A DNA stretch of 64,000 nt from G963691885 sp963691885 (lineage in GTDB: Bacteria; Pseudomonadota; Alphaproteobacteria; UBA8366; Aestuariispiraceae): contig OY829843.1 in the NCBI GenBank assembly GCA_963691885.1, positions 2,666,001 to 2,730,000 of the forward strand. The letters are read 5' to 3'. The translations under genes and the position numbers were made by a program. This document shows positions 16,352-25,510 of this stretch, piece by piece. The notes under the pieces were generated by a model, which saw nothing but the letters and a program-made list of their open reading frames with translations, did not search any database and was not told the origin of the DNA. The first letter of the stretch is position 1. Every line of letters begins with the position of its first letter.

Positions 16352-17761
16352 TTAAAGCCTGGAAGTATCGGGATTCACAGAAACTCGAAAAATGCCATAC
16401 CGCATATCATCCCGACCCGACCTTATGTAAAGGGTGGTGACGGTGAGGCACAGAACCAGTAACTCCGCAAATGGCCCGGCATACCACAGGCCCGGTTCCC
16501 CAAAAAAATGGGGTAGGATGTAGGAAAGCGGTATCGAGAACAGATATGCCCGGCTGAGGCTGATAATCGCGGCAGGTCGTGCCTCGCCAATTGCCTGAAA
16601 GTAGCAGGAAACCATCAGTTGCGGACCAAACAGAAACAACATGGCTGTAATGAAGGGCAGTATCCGTCCGATCTCCGCCGCGATGCTGGTGTCGTCAACA
16701 AAGACAAAACCGATCTCGTTCCGGAAAATGTAAAAGAGCAGTTGAATTGTGGCACAGTACAGAAATGCCAGGAGCAAGGCGATCTGTAAGGAACGGTTCG
16801 ATCGCACCCAGATTTTTGCGCCGAAGTTGTTTCCGGTGATCGTCTGAAAAGCAATGCTGATTCCGAGAAGGGGCAAAAAGGTAAAGGTCATCAACCGGGT
16901 GACGATCCCATAGGCACCGGCAATCACCTCATATTGGCCATCTGCCCAGAGTTGGAGATTGAAGAGAATACTGGCCGCTGAAAGTGAAATTCCGACATAG
17001 CTGAGGCTGGTGGGCGCGCCAAGCGCCAGGAAGCGAAACCAGCGGCTTACGCCTGTACGCAATTGGCTCTGGCGCAGAACCAGCCTTGATCCGGCACGTG
17101 CCCGATACAGGAACCAGATGGCAAGCGAAACCGTTTGCGCCATCGCGGTTGCGATGGCTGATCCCGCGACACCCCAGCCAAACTCAACAATGAGAAGATA
17201 GTCAAAGACAATATTCAGAATAGCAGAGGTTAGCGTGATGGCGGTCATGACCGCCAGGCGGCCTTCGCAGCGCAGGCCGTCTATGGCCAGCGAGAGGAAG
17301 AAGGCGAGAGGTGAGGTGAAGATCAGAATTGAAAGATAGGTATACCCCATCTCGGCCAGAGCAACGGATCCATTGGTCGCGGCCAGGGTGACGGTGTCCC
17401 CGCCAATCCAGAAGAGACCAATCAAGACAAGACAGACCACCACGGATAAAGTGATCGCACCGATGAAGGCCTCGCCGGCCTGTTCTAGCTCATCAGCGCC
17501 CAGAAGGCGTGCAAGTACGCTGGAATATCCGTTCGACACGAGAGTCGAGAGCGCGATCAGGATCATGTAAATGGGAAACAACAGGGTGACCGCTGTCAGG
17601 GCATCAGCCCCGACATAGGCGCCAAGAAAATAGGCGTCGACCAGACTGAACGCCCCATTGACCGCCATCACGAATATTATGGGGGCGGCGGTCTTTACGA
17701 AGAGCAGGCCGAGCGAACCTGTCAGGAAGATGTTTTCCCGGTTGTTTTCGGACGCGCTCAT
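16352..17761 (-). CDS. MATE family efflux transporter (copy 2)
   Basis: A 469-residue, roughly 12-helix MATE exporter, paralogous to the gene at 14514-15926; long segments are nearly identical in protein, for example GAYVGADALTAVTL, LSRAYLFSIPLSYILP and the YEVIAGAYGIVTRLMTFTF region. Its ATG overlaps the stop of the upstream Glyoxalase_8-type gene by four bases (ATGA), so translation is probably coupled. The two copies are separated by a 425-base AT-rich gap, consistent with duplication followed by separate regulation. Substrate unknown. Confidence 0.93.
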   Translation of the reverse strand: MSASENNRENIFLTGSLGLLFVKTAAPIIFVMAVNGAFSLVDAYFLGAYVGADALTAVTLLFPIYMILIALSTLVSNGYSSVLARLLGADELEQAGEAFIGAITLSVVVCLVLIGLFWIGGDTVTLAATNGSVALAEMGYTYLSILIFTSPLAFFLSLAIDGLRCEGRLAVMTAITLTSAILNIVFDYLLIVEFGWGVAGSAIATAMAQTVSLAIWFLYRARAGSRLVLRQSQLRTGVSRWFRFLALGAPTSLSYVGISLSAASILFNLQLWADGQYEVIAGAYGIVTRLMTFTFLPLLGISIAFQTITGNNFGAKIWVRSNRSLQIALLLAFLYCATIQLLFYIFRNEIGFVFVDDTSIAAEIGRILPFITAMLFLFGPQLMVSCYFQAIGEARPAAIISLSRAYLFSIPLSYILPHFFGEPGLWYAGPFAELLVLCLTVTTLYIRSGRDDMRYGIFRVSVNPDTSRL

Positions 17762-18219
17762 GATAAATGACGCAAAACCATCTGCGGCTCGCCGGTTGAG
17801 ATGCTTGCCGGACTTCTTCCGGTCCGGATGATGATGCTCGCAGATACATTCCGCCGAAAGACATCAAACCGGTCAAATCTTGAAACATTGACCGTGTCGT
17901 CGAAGTGAACTCTGACCCGCTGAAGGGCCGGGCTGGTTTCGCTCGATGCACTTCGAACCGTGCCGGTAAACGGGCAACCCAGATAAGTTCCGGCGACGCG
18001 GTCACCGACCGCAAATTGCCTGGTGTCGTCTTGTGACCCCTGTGGTGTGTTGCGCAACGCCGCCGAACAGGTGTTCCAGTCGCGATAGCCAAAATGCCTG
18101 GCAATCTTCTCCAACGCCTGGCTATGGCTTATCAGGATGCCGCGCGCGGCAAAGTCAGCGCGCAGGGCCTTTGCTAATTCCTTTAATTCGGTAATATCGG
18201 GTGTGCGATTTTTGATCAT
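17758..18219 (-). CDS. Glyoxalase_8-type (glyoxalase-related) domain protein
   Basis: A 153-residue cytosolic protein. The N-terminal 60 residues have the pattern of the Glyoxalase_8 domain (LKELAKALRADFAARG, ISHSQALEKIARHFGYRDWN), usually found on proteins annotated as glyoxalase-superfamily. The rest (DRVAGTYLGCPFTGTVRSAS onward) looks like a small beta-barrel and has no clear VOC metal ligands, so enzymatic activity is doubtful. The last codons overlap the MATE copy 2 start by four bases, tying the protein to that exporter. The domain is uncharacterised; a regulatory or binding role is as likely as catalysis. Confidence 0.72.
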   Translation of the reverse strand: MIKNRTPDITELKELAKALRADFAARGILISHSQALEKIARHFGYRDWNTCSAALRNTPQGSQDDTRQFAVGDRVAGTYLGCPFTGTVRSASSETSPALQRVRVHFDDTVNVSRFDRFDVFRRNVSASIIIRTGRSPASISTGEPQMVLRHLS

Positions 18220-18414
18220 TGTACTGCTCCGTCATGGATGCTTGCGGTACTTGAAGGGGCTCGCGTTACCTACAATCCACAAGCTTCAATCGGGAAGCGG
18301 TTGATCATCTGAAGACTTCACCATGGCATGAACCAGCGAGCGGCAGGCGTCTTAGACCCTGCCGCGTAAATATGACGGGTTTACTTTGGTGTCAAGCTGG
18401 TCTGTTTTTGATGG

Positions 18415-19068
18415 CTATTTTGCCAATCCCGGCAAGGCCGCAACCAAGTGAACACGGAAATGTTCACCGCCATTCAGGGCGGTGTGATACCCTCTCGTAT
18501 CAGTGAATTGGACCAAACCGTCCGCGGGCAGATGAGTGACATGGTGATTGACGATGAACAGAGCGCCGGGATTGGTGATGATCGGGATATGCAATCTAGG
18601 TTCCGGGTCGCGATGCCATGAATTGCAGTTGTAAAGACCTTTGGACAGAACGCGCATGCGGCCAATTGTGAACCTTTCGGTCAACTCCCGATACACGTCT
18701 TCAAAATAGGTTCCGGCAAACTTTGGAACGAATTGCGAAAATGCGGCTTCATCCACCAACTCTTCCCGGGGTTCTTCGACATAGCGGTCGTCGGGGCGCA
18801 ACCAGTAGCGACCTGAAAGGTCGTTTTCTGTCCATTCGGTCTGACCGGGTCTTTGTGTCAGGGGAAGGCCCGCAAAACCGGCATCCTGCATGTTGCCCTT
18901 GAAGGAGTCGCGGGCGAGGCACTCGTCCAACGCCGCGCGAAGGGCACCGATGTCAAATGTCAGGTTCAGTTTTTGGATACCCGGCCCCGGCACGAACTCA
19001 GCCACAGATTTTGTGTCGGGCGGCGTCGCCAGCCAATCCCGCATCAGTGCAACATCCGGATCCGTCAC
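18415..19068 (-). CDS. Aspartyl/asparaginyl beta-hydroxylase-like 2OG-Fe(II) oxygenase
   Basis: A 217-residue protein with the cupin-type hydroxylase core: SWHRDPEPRLHIPIITNPG carries the first metal ligand, and YHTALNGGEHFRVHLVA near the C-terminus supplies the second histidine and the oxoglutarate-binding arginine. Members hydroxylate Asp/Asn or proline side chains of proteins or free amino acids; the substrate here is unknown. The start is a GTG at 19068 preceded by AAAGGGGA. It stands alone: 195 bases, including an 8-base inverted repeat (18340-18347 with 18358-18365), separate it from the gene downstream. Confidence 0.8.
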   Translation of the reverse strand: MTDPDVALMRDWLATPPDTKSVAEFVPGPGIQKLNLTFDIGALRAALDECLARDSFKGNMQDAGFAGLPLTQRPGQTEWTENDLSGRYWLRPDDRYVEEPREELVDEAAFSQFVPKFAGTYFEDVYRELTERFTIGRMRVLSKGLYNCNSWHRDPEPRLHIPIITNPGALFIVNHHVTHLPADGLVQFTDTRGYHTALNGGEHFRVHLVAALPGLAK

Positions 19069-19148
19069 TGCTTTCCCCTTTCCGCTTAGAGAGGGGACAG
19101 TATGAACCGGTTTGTGTCGCGCGTCAGTCGGAATAGGGAGCCGCGTGA

Positions 19149-20735
19149 TCAGGCGCTCGCCAGATCGTCCCCGGCCAAGGCACGCTCAATTAGGGTGACA
19201 CCGTCCGAGACGCCATAAAGGGCAATAAAGGACCCCATACGCGGTCCCTGTTCCTGTCCCAGCAGCACCTCATAGAGGGCTTTGAACCAGTCGCGTAGAT
19301 TGGCGAATTCATGCTCTTTCCCAATCGCATAAATCGCGTTCTGGATATCCTCGGCACCTGCGCCTGTGGGCATGTCTTTTAACGCGGCCAGCAGATCTTC
19401 GAGAGCCTTGCGTTCCTGATCCGTGGGCGCGCGATACTTCTTATATGGTTTCACAAAATTAGTGTAATATGCGAGCGCCCGGCCGACCAACTGATTGAGA
19501 ACGGGTTCGCCCTCCGGCGTGGCGTCGGGTGCATAACGCGTGATGAAACCCCAGAGAACGTCCGGGTCATCGGTATTGCAGACGCCTGCCAGGTTCAGCA
19601 AAAGAGAGAAACTGAGCGGTGATCCTTTTGTTGGCGGGTTCCCCTGATGAATGTGGAAGGCCGGGTTCTCCAATTGTTGCGCAGTCCCCATCCCTTCGTA
19701 TTTTTCAACAAAGTTCAGATATTCATCGACCGCTTTCGGGATCACGTCGAAATACAGGCGCTTTGCCGTCTTCGGCTTCTGGAACATGTAAAGCGACAGG
19801 CTTTCAGGCGTGGCAAAGCTTAGCCACTCTTCAACACTCAATCCGTTCCCTTTGGACTTCGATATCTTTTCGCCGTTTTCGTCAAGGAAGAGTTCGTAAT
19901 TGAAGCCTTCCGGTGGGCGGCCGCCCAATGCGCGGGTTATCTTGCCGCTTTGTTTGATCGACTCAATCAGGTCTTTGCCCGCCATTTCATAATCGACTTC
20001 AAGCGCAAACCACCGCATGGCCCAATCCGGTTTCCACTGCAATTTGCAACGACCGCCAGTTACCGGGGTTTCAACCTCTTTCCCGTCCTCGCGGCGATAG
20101 ATAATGGTCCCCGCTTCGGCGTCGGTCGAGATTACGGGAACCTGCAGGACATGGCCGGTTTCCTCGCAGATCGGCAGGAATGGTGAGTAGGTTGCCTGAC
20201 GCTCCGCCCCAAGGGTCGGCAGCATAATCCCCTGTATCGCGTCATAGTTACGCAGAACGGTCAGGAGGGCATCGTCAAAGCGTCCCGATTTGTAGCACTC
20301 GGTTGAGCTGACAAACTCATAATCAAACCCGAACTGGTCCAGAAAGGCTTGAAGCCTTGCATTGTTATGGGCCCCGAAACTGTCATGGGTTCCAAACGGA
20401 TCAGGCACTTCAGTTAAGGGCTTGTTGAGGTGCTTCTCCAGCAAATCCTGGTTTGGAACATTGCCCGGCACCTTGCGTAACCCGTCCATATCATCAGAAA
20501 AGGCAAATAGCTTTGTCGGGATGTCGGACATCTGCTCGAAAGCGTGCCGGACCATGGTGGTACGGACCACCTCACCAAATGTGCCAATATGCGGCAGGCC
20601 GGACGGGCCATAACCGGTTTCGAAAAGGGCATAGCCCTTTTTGGGCGGGCTTGCCTCAAACCGTTTGAGCAGCTTGCGGGCCTCTTCAAAGGGCCATGCC
20701 TTGGCATTGGTCGCAAGCGCGCGCATATCGGTCAT
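19149..20735 (-). CDS. lysK: Lysyl-tRNA synthetase, class I
   Basis: Charges tRNA-Lys with lysine. The 528-residue protein is the class I form (LysRS1), with the Rossmann-fold signatures GPSGLPHIGTFGE (HIGH-like) near residue 45 and EKISKSKGNGLS (KMSKS-like) near residue 290, plus a C-terminal helical anticodon-binding domain. Class I LysRS is typical of archaea, alphaproteobacteria and spirochaetes, so this is a useful taxonomic marker. The ATG has GGATGAG about 5 bases upstream. No class II lysS is seen in the window. It is divergent from the DinG-like helicase. Confidence 0.96.
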   Translation of the reverse strand: MTDMRALATNAKAWPFEEARKLLKRFEASPPKKGYALFETGYGPSGLPHIGTFGEVVRTTMVRHAFEQMSDIPTKLFAFSDDMDGLRKVPGNVPNQDLLEKHLNKPLTEVPDPFGTHDSFGAHNNARLQAFLDQFGFDYEFVSSTECYKSGRFDDALLTVLRNYDAIQGIMLPTLGAERQATYSPFLPICEETGHVLQVPVISTDAEAGTIIYRREDGKEVETPVTGGRCKLQWKPDWAMRWFALEVDYEMAGKDLIESIKQSGKITRALGGRPPEGFNYELFLDENGEKISKSKGNGLSVEEWLSFATPESLSLYMFQKPKTAKRLYFDVIPKAVDEYLNFVEKYEGMGTAQQLENPAFHIHQGNPPTKGSPLSFSLLLNLAGVCNTDDPDVLWGFITRYAPDATPEGEPVLNQLVGRALAYYTNFVKPYKKYRAPTDQERKALEDLLAALKDMPTGAGAEDIQNAIYAIGKEHEFANLRDWFKALYEVLLGQEQGPRMGSFIALYGVSDGVTLIERALAGDDLASA

Positions 20736-20846
20736 TGTAACTCATCCTTGAAACGAAAATCCTGGCGGGGTTATGCCCCGCGAAACGGGCGTGAAACTAG
20801 GCCCAAGCCCGTCTAACGTCAACTCCGGCTACCCATCGCTTGATGA

Positions 20847-23702
20847 ATGATGGAAACGCGTTTTCCGGGCTGGGAGTTTGGCGAATCCCAATTTATGATC
20901 TGGCTCATGGTAGTTGAGTCCACCCCACCGGTTTCATCCCGCGCCGTCCGTTTGCCCCGCGCCCCTTTTCTGGTTGCCGGTCCGGTTCATTTCGCCTGTT
21001 TGACAGAGGACGGCGTGGTGGAGTCCGGTACGGTTAAGGATTCCAGGGCGCGACGGGAGATTCTGGACCTGTGTCGCCAGTCGCCCCCTGTGATTTGTCA
21101 TGGGCCGACCTGCATTCGTCGTTTTGGGGGTGAGGTATTCCGCACCTTTGATGCGCTTGAACTGTTTGCCTTTGTGCGTCCAGCCAGGTTCTGTGTACCA
21201 ACAGTCGATGGCCTATGCGACGCGCTGGACCTGCCCAGAGCCAGGGATCTAGAGGATCAACCGGGTGCTTTGCGCCGCGCTGTGACGGCGCTGCTGCGAG
21301 AGCTGGCGGGTGCGATGCACAAGCCGGAAACGGGACGCATGGCCATGAGTATGGCGCGGGGTGGTTGGTCATGGGGACCATCTGTTCTGGCGGCTCTTGG
21401 AACGGAAGACACGGGCACGCGGGCTGATACCAGTGGTCTTGATGTCTGGCGGCGTCTGCCGGAATGGCAGGAAACCGCCCCGCCGCCCCCACCGGGGGAC
21501 CTGGCCGTCGACCCGATGGAGGCACGACACCGCCTGTCGCAATTGCTTGGTGGCAATGCAGAAAGCAGGCCGGGCCAGGCGGATTACGCGTCAGCGGTCA
21601 CACAGGTTTTCGCGCCGCGCGACGAAGAAGGCGTTCCGAATTTTGTAATGGCTGAGGCGGGGACCGGGGTTGGCAAGACGCTCGGTTATATCGCGCCAGC
21701 AAGCATCTGGGCGGAAAAGAACGAAGGGCCCGTCTGGCTCTCAACCTATACACGGAACCTGCAGCATCAGATTGATGATGAACTGGTTCGCCTGTATCCC
21801 GATGAGCGCGAAAAAAACAAACTGGTGACGCTTCGAAAGGGACGGGAGAATTATCTCTGTCTTTTGAATTACGAAGAAGCTATGGGCATGGTTCGGGTCA
21901 ACCGCGAGGAAGCGGTTCCCATGGGGCTGATGGCGCGCTGGATAGATGCAACGCGCGACGGGGATTTGACAGGCGGTGATTTTCCAAGCTGGCTGAGTGA
22001 TATTCTGGGCCCGCGTCGTACCCTCGGGCTGTCGGATCGGCGGGGCGAATGCATTTACGCGTCCTGCAATCATTACAGCCGCTGTTTTGTAGAGCGCAGC
22101 GTCAAGAAATCGAGGCAGGCCAATATTGTTGTGGCCAATCATGCGTTGGTCATGTTTCAGGCGGCACGCGGCAGCATGGACCTTGGCGGGCGCACCACAC
22201 GTCTGGTGTTTGACGAGGGTCACCATGTGTTTGACGCGGCCGATGGTGCGTTTTCTGCGCATTTGTCGGGCATGGAAACTGCTGAGCTGCGGCGCTGGCT
22301 GCGGGGTGCGGAAACAAGGGGTGGCGGGCGCGCCCGCGGCCTGAAAGCGCGTGTTGAAGATATTGCCGTGGGTGAAACCGCCGCTCAGGCGCTGGACGCG
22401 TTGATCCAGGGGGCGGCAGGTCTGCCTGCTGAGGGGTGGCGGCAACGGGTTGCGGATGGCAGGGCCAATGGATCTGCAGAGACGTTTCTGGCCGCGGTTC
22501 GTCAGCAGGTATATGCCCGATCAAGCGGTGTCAGTGGCCCCTATGATATGGAAGTTGGCTGCGCCGATCCGGTTCCCGGATTGCAGGAGGCTGCGAAGGA
22601 TCTGCATGACGCGCTGGGCCGTCTTATCGAACCGGCAAAGACACTCGCGAAGGCCCTGATCGCGCGCCTCGATGAAGAGGCTGATACATTGGAGCCAGCG
22701 ACCCGCATCAGGCTTGATGCCGCGTCCCGATCCCTTGATTTCAGGTGTATCCAGACGGTCGAGGCGTGGCGGGATATGCTGACCGCGCTGAGCACCGGTA
22801 CACCGGGGGCCTTCGTGGACTGGTTTGCTGTTGAGCGCCATGACGGTCATGACCGGGACGTCGCCATGTCGCGACACTGGGTGGATCCGATGGTGCCCTT
22901 TACCCAGGTCGTCGCCAGGCCTGCCCATGGTGTGCTGGTGACATCCGCCACACTAACCGACGGGTCCGGCGATAGTGAGGCGGATTGGCAGAGTGCCGAG
23001 GCGCGAACCGGGGCCATCCATCTTGAAGATCCGGCTTTTCGGGTACGGGTGGCCTCGCCATTTGATTATCCCAACCAGACACGGGTTCTCATTGTGACCG
23101 ATGTGCGCAAAGATGACCTGGGTCAGGTGGCGTCGGCGTATCGCGAGCTCTTCAAGGCATCCGGGGGCGGCGCGCTCGGGCTTTTCACGGCGATTTCGAG
23201 ACTGCGCGCGGTCTACGAACGAATTGTAGAACCGTTGGAGGTAACGGACCTGCCTTTGCATGCCCAGCATGTCGACAATCTGAACCTGGCCAGCCTGATT
23301 GATATCTTTCGCTCTGAACGGGACTCCTGCTTGCTGGGTACGGATGCCTTGCGGGACGGGGTGGATGTGCCGGGTGATGCGCTGCGGATGATCGTCTTTG
23401 ACCGTGTGCCCTGGCCGCGTCCGACCCTGTTGCATAAGGCGAGGCGCAGCGCTTTTTCCGGACGAAAATACGATGAGGCGGTGACCCGTCTGCGGCTTAA
23501 GCAAGCTTTCGGGCGTCTGGTCCGCAAGGCGGATGATCGCGGCGTCTTTGTTATGCTGGACCCCATGACGCCCACCCGTCTTTTGGGGGCCTTTCCGGAA
23601 GGGGTGGTTGTGGAATGGGTTGGCCTGGCGGAAGCTGCTTCGACGATTGGGGGTTTCTTCGCTGATTTAAGGGGTGCTGAGAAAGAGGCCCAACAAGATT
23701 GA
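20847..23702 (+). CDS. DinG/XPD-like superfamily 2 DNA helicase
   Basis: A 951-residue ATP-dependent helicase. Visible: Walker A AEAGTGVGKTLGY near residue 271; candidate Fe-S cysteines around RGECIYASCNHYSRCF; DEAH-box variant VFDEGHHVFDAAD; and helicase C-terminal motifs LLGTDALRDGVDVPGD and KQAFGRLVRKADDRG. This is the Rad3/XPD fold of DinG proteins, which unwind 5'-tailed DNA, R-loops and similar structures. The N-terminal 230 residues are extra to E. coli DinG; the VAGPVHFACLTEDG segment is seen in alphaproteobacterial members. The start is uncertain: ATGs at 20847, 20850, 20895 and 20907 are all possible. Its end overlaps the convergent AEC gene by 36 bases. Confidence 0.9.
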   Translation: MMETRFPGWEFGESQFMIWLMVVESTPPVSSRAVRLPRAPFLVAGPVHFACLTEDGVVESGTVKDSRARREILDLCRQSPPVICHGPTCIRRFGGEVFRTFDALELFAFVRPARFCVPTVDGLCDALDLPRARDLEDQPGALRRAVTALLRELAGAMHKPETGRMAMSMARGGWSWGPSVLAALGTEDTGTRADTSGLDVWRRLPEWQETAPPPPPGDLAVDPMEARHRLSQLLGGNAESRPGQADYASAVTQVFAPRDEEGVPNFVMAEAGTGVGKTLGYIAPASIWAEKNEGPVWLSTYTRNLQHQIDDELVRLYPDEREKNKLVTLRKGRENYLCLLNYEEAMGMVRVNREEAVPMGLMARWIDATRDGDLTGGDFPSWLSDILGPRRTLGLSDRRGECIYASCNHYSRCFVERSVKKSRQANIVVANHALVMFQAARGSMDLGGRTTRLVFDEGHHVFDAADGAFSAHLSGMETAELRRWLRGAETRGGGRARGLKARVEDIAVGETAAQALDALIQGAAGLPAEGWRQRVADGRANGSAETFLAAVRQQVYARSSGVSGPYDMEVGCADPVPGLQEAAKDLHDALGRLIEPAKTLAKALIARLDEEADTLEPATRIRLDAASRSLDFRCIQTVEAWRDMLTALSTGTPGAFVDWFAVERHDGHDRDVAMSRHWVDPMVPFTQVVARPAHGVLVTSATLTDGSGDSEADWQSAEARTGAIHLEDPAFRVRVASPFDYPNQTRVLIVTDVRKDDLGQVASAYRELFKASGGGALGLFTAISRLRAVYERIVEPLEVTDLPLHAQHVDNLNLASLIDIFRSERDSCLLGTDALRDGVDVPGDALRMIVFDRVPWPRPTLLHKARRSAFSGRKYDEAVTRLRLKQAFGRLVRKADDRGVFVMLDPMTPTRLLGAFPEGVVVEWVGLAEAASTIGGFFADLRGAEKEAQQD

Positions 23703-24608
23703 AACGCTGACAACGGAAACAAGTGTTGTCACCAGAACGACAGCAACGGACTCAACAAGAAAGATCCGGTGTTTTTCGCCCAGTACGAAGACCAAACTGC
23801 CGGTTGGCAGGGCTGCCATCAAGACCGCCACGGCCAGTTCAAGGTCGCCTAATGGGATGACAAACAGGGCGATAATCCAGGTAACAAGCGGCAGCAAAAC
23901 AATCTTCAAAAAGCTGACCCAGGCGATTTCACCAAACGGGCGCGGCATCCGTTTGCCGACAAGAAACAGACCTATGGCAAAAAGAGCGCAGGGACCCGCT
24001 GTTTCTCCCAACATCGAGATCGGGGTGAAGATTGGCGAGGGCAACCCAAGTTCGGTCAGGGCCAGGAAAAGTCCGATGATTGCGCCCAATACGAGCGGGC
24101 TGGTGAAGACACTGCGCAAAACACCCTTCAGAACATTGCCGGGCGAGCCGTCTTGATTTCCATGGATGGAAAGCAGGACGGATCCGAGGCTCAGGAAAAG
24201 AACGCCGTTTACCAGCGTTGCAAGGATCGCCAACAGGGCTGCCTGATCGCCAAAGGCGAGTTGCATCAGGGGAATGCCCATATAACCGCTATTCGTCAGT
24301 ACTGCGGCAAGACTGTGTTGGGACAATCGGCCTAGGGATGCGGGAAACAGGATCGTGGCCATCAAAAGGGCCAAGCCAAACAGCGATAACTGGCCGGCAA
24401 TCACGACCGACAGAAATGGCAAATTTGCGGTGGCGCTGATCGGATTTGAGGTCAGGATCATAATGAAGAGAGCCGGCATGGATATGTAATAGACAAGCCC
24501 ATTGATCACAGCTGGCCCGGTGTCGCCCAACAGACGGAAACGACCGACAAGGTAACCGGCGGCAATAATAGCGAATACGGGAATGGCAACATTCAGGACG
24601 GCGTACAT
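23667..24608 (-). CDS. AEC family transporter (auxin efflux carrier-like permease)
   Basis: A 313-residue membrane protein with about ten hydrophobic segments in a five-plus-five inverted layout, starting VLNVAIPVFAIIAAGYLVGR, which is diagnostic for AEC permeases. A central helix break and the C-terminal AALPTGSLVFVLGEKH segment agree. Bacterial members transport carboxylates such as malonate and malate, but the substrate here is not evident. The last 36 bases are antisense to the end of the DinG-like gene. Confidence 0.9.
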   Translation of the reverse strand: MYAVLNVAIPVFAIIAAGYLVGRFRLLGDTGPAVINGLVYYISMPALFIMILTSNPISATANLPFLSVVIAGQLSLFGLALLMATILFPASLGRLSQHSLAAVLTNSGYMGIPLMQLAFGDQAALLAILATLVNGVLFLSLGSVLLSIHGNQDGSPGNVLKGVLRSVFTSPLVLGAIIGLFLALTELGLPSPIFTPISMLGETAGPCALFAIGLFLVGKRMPRPFGEIAWVSFLKIVLLPLVTWIIALFVIPLGDLELAVAVLMAALPTGSLVFVLGEKHRIFLVESVAVVLVTTLVSVVSVSILLGLFLSTP

Positions 24609-24872
24609 GGCAGGAGCCTAAGCGGGGCTGGATTGCTTGTCGAGTTGAATTCTGATGATCGGGATCAGCTGTCCAAAAGACGGTGAAACCATGGCGGTAA
24701 ACTGGCAAAATCGCGTGTTGTCGATGAGTAGACTGGAGGACGGGAAATATTTATTGGGAATAATGAAGCCGACGGTGATTGTTTGCGCCCGCCTACATCT
24801 TGATATTCAAGCGGGAGAGGGGCATATCCTGCGATGTCGGGCGTGACTGGATCGTCTGACATGCACAATCGG

Positions 24873-24886
24873 CCGACACGTGTCGG
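24873..24886. promoter_or_regulatory. 14-base palindrome upstream of the TerB gene
   Basis: CCGACACGTGTCGG is a perfect palindrome 24 bases before the TerB start at 24911, just upstream of its AGGAGAGG Shine-Dalgarno. It could be a repressor operator or an RNA hairpin near the ribosome site. The rest of the roughly 300-base gap from 24609 shows no gene I would support. Confidence 0.4.
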
Positions 24887-24910
24887 GCATATGACAGGAG
24901 AGGATTTGGG

Positions 24911-25315
24911 ATGATTGGACAGCACGAAGCTTTGATTTATGCAATGGTGCTGACATCTGCGGCAGACAGCGAGATGACGGATTCAGAAATGCAGGCCATG
25001 GGCCTTGTCGTCCGCACCATGCCGGCCTTTCGGGAATTCGATCAGAACACTCTGCCTGGTATTGCTGCCGAATGCGCAGAAAAACTCTCAGCAGAGGGTG
25101 GCTTGGACCTTGTTCTCGACCAGATGAGTGGCGCTCTTTCGCCGAATCTCTGCGAAACGGCCTATGCTTTGGCCCTGGAAATTGCTGCGGCTGATCTTCA
25201 TGCAGCGCCAGAAGAGCTGCGCGTTCTTGAACTTTTGCGGCACCGTCTGGACATTGATCGCCTGGCAGCCGCCGCTATGGAAAGAGGTGCTCGGGCCCGT
25301 CACCGCCTGGTCTAG
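24911..25315 (+). CDS. TerB family (tellurite resistance-like) protein
   Basis: A 134-residue all-helical cytosolic protein with the TerB pattern: acidic metal-site segments SAADSEMTDSEMQAM near residue 17 and EIAAADLHAAPEELRVLELL near residue 96, as in the calcium- and metal-binding helical repeats of TerB/TerB-like proteins. Stand-alone TerB proteins are common in alphaproteobacteria and usually have no proven link to tellurite; no other ter gene is nearby. GGAGAGGA precedes the ATG, and a 14-base palindrome lies just before that. Confidence 0.85.
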   Translation: MIGQHEALIYAMVLTSAADSEMTDSEMQAMGLVVRTMPAFREFDQNTLPGIAAECAEKLSAEGGLDLVLDQMSGALSPNLCETAYALALEIAAADLHAAPEELRVLELLRHRLDIDRLAAAAMERGARARHRLV

Positions 25316-25510
25316 CCTGTAAAACTGAACAATTTCATACTCTTATACCACCCGGCCTTCGATCCTGGGTGGCTAAACACATTTGTTTCCATAAAGCAAA
25401 GGTGAATCTGGCAAGGCTTTTACCGCTAGCCATGCACAAATTGCATATCAGCCGTGCTGAACCGGTGCTGGAAAACCACATCTTTTGTTTCTATATGTCA
25501 TGTGCTTCAG

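Noticed and set aside
18340..18365. Hairpin GCGGCAGG/CCTGCCGC as a terminator of the hydroxylase gene
   Set aside because: No T-tract follows on the minus strand, so it is mentioned only as an inverted repeat.
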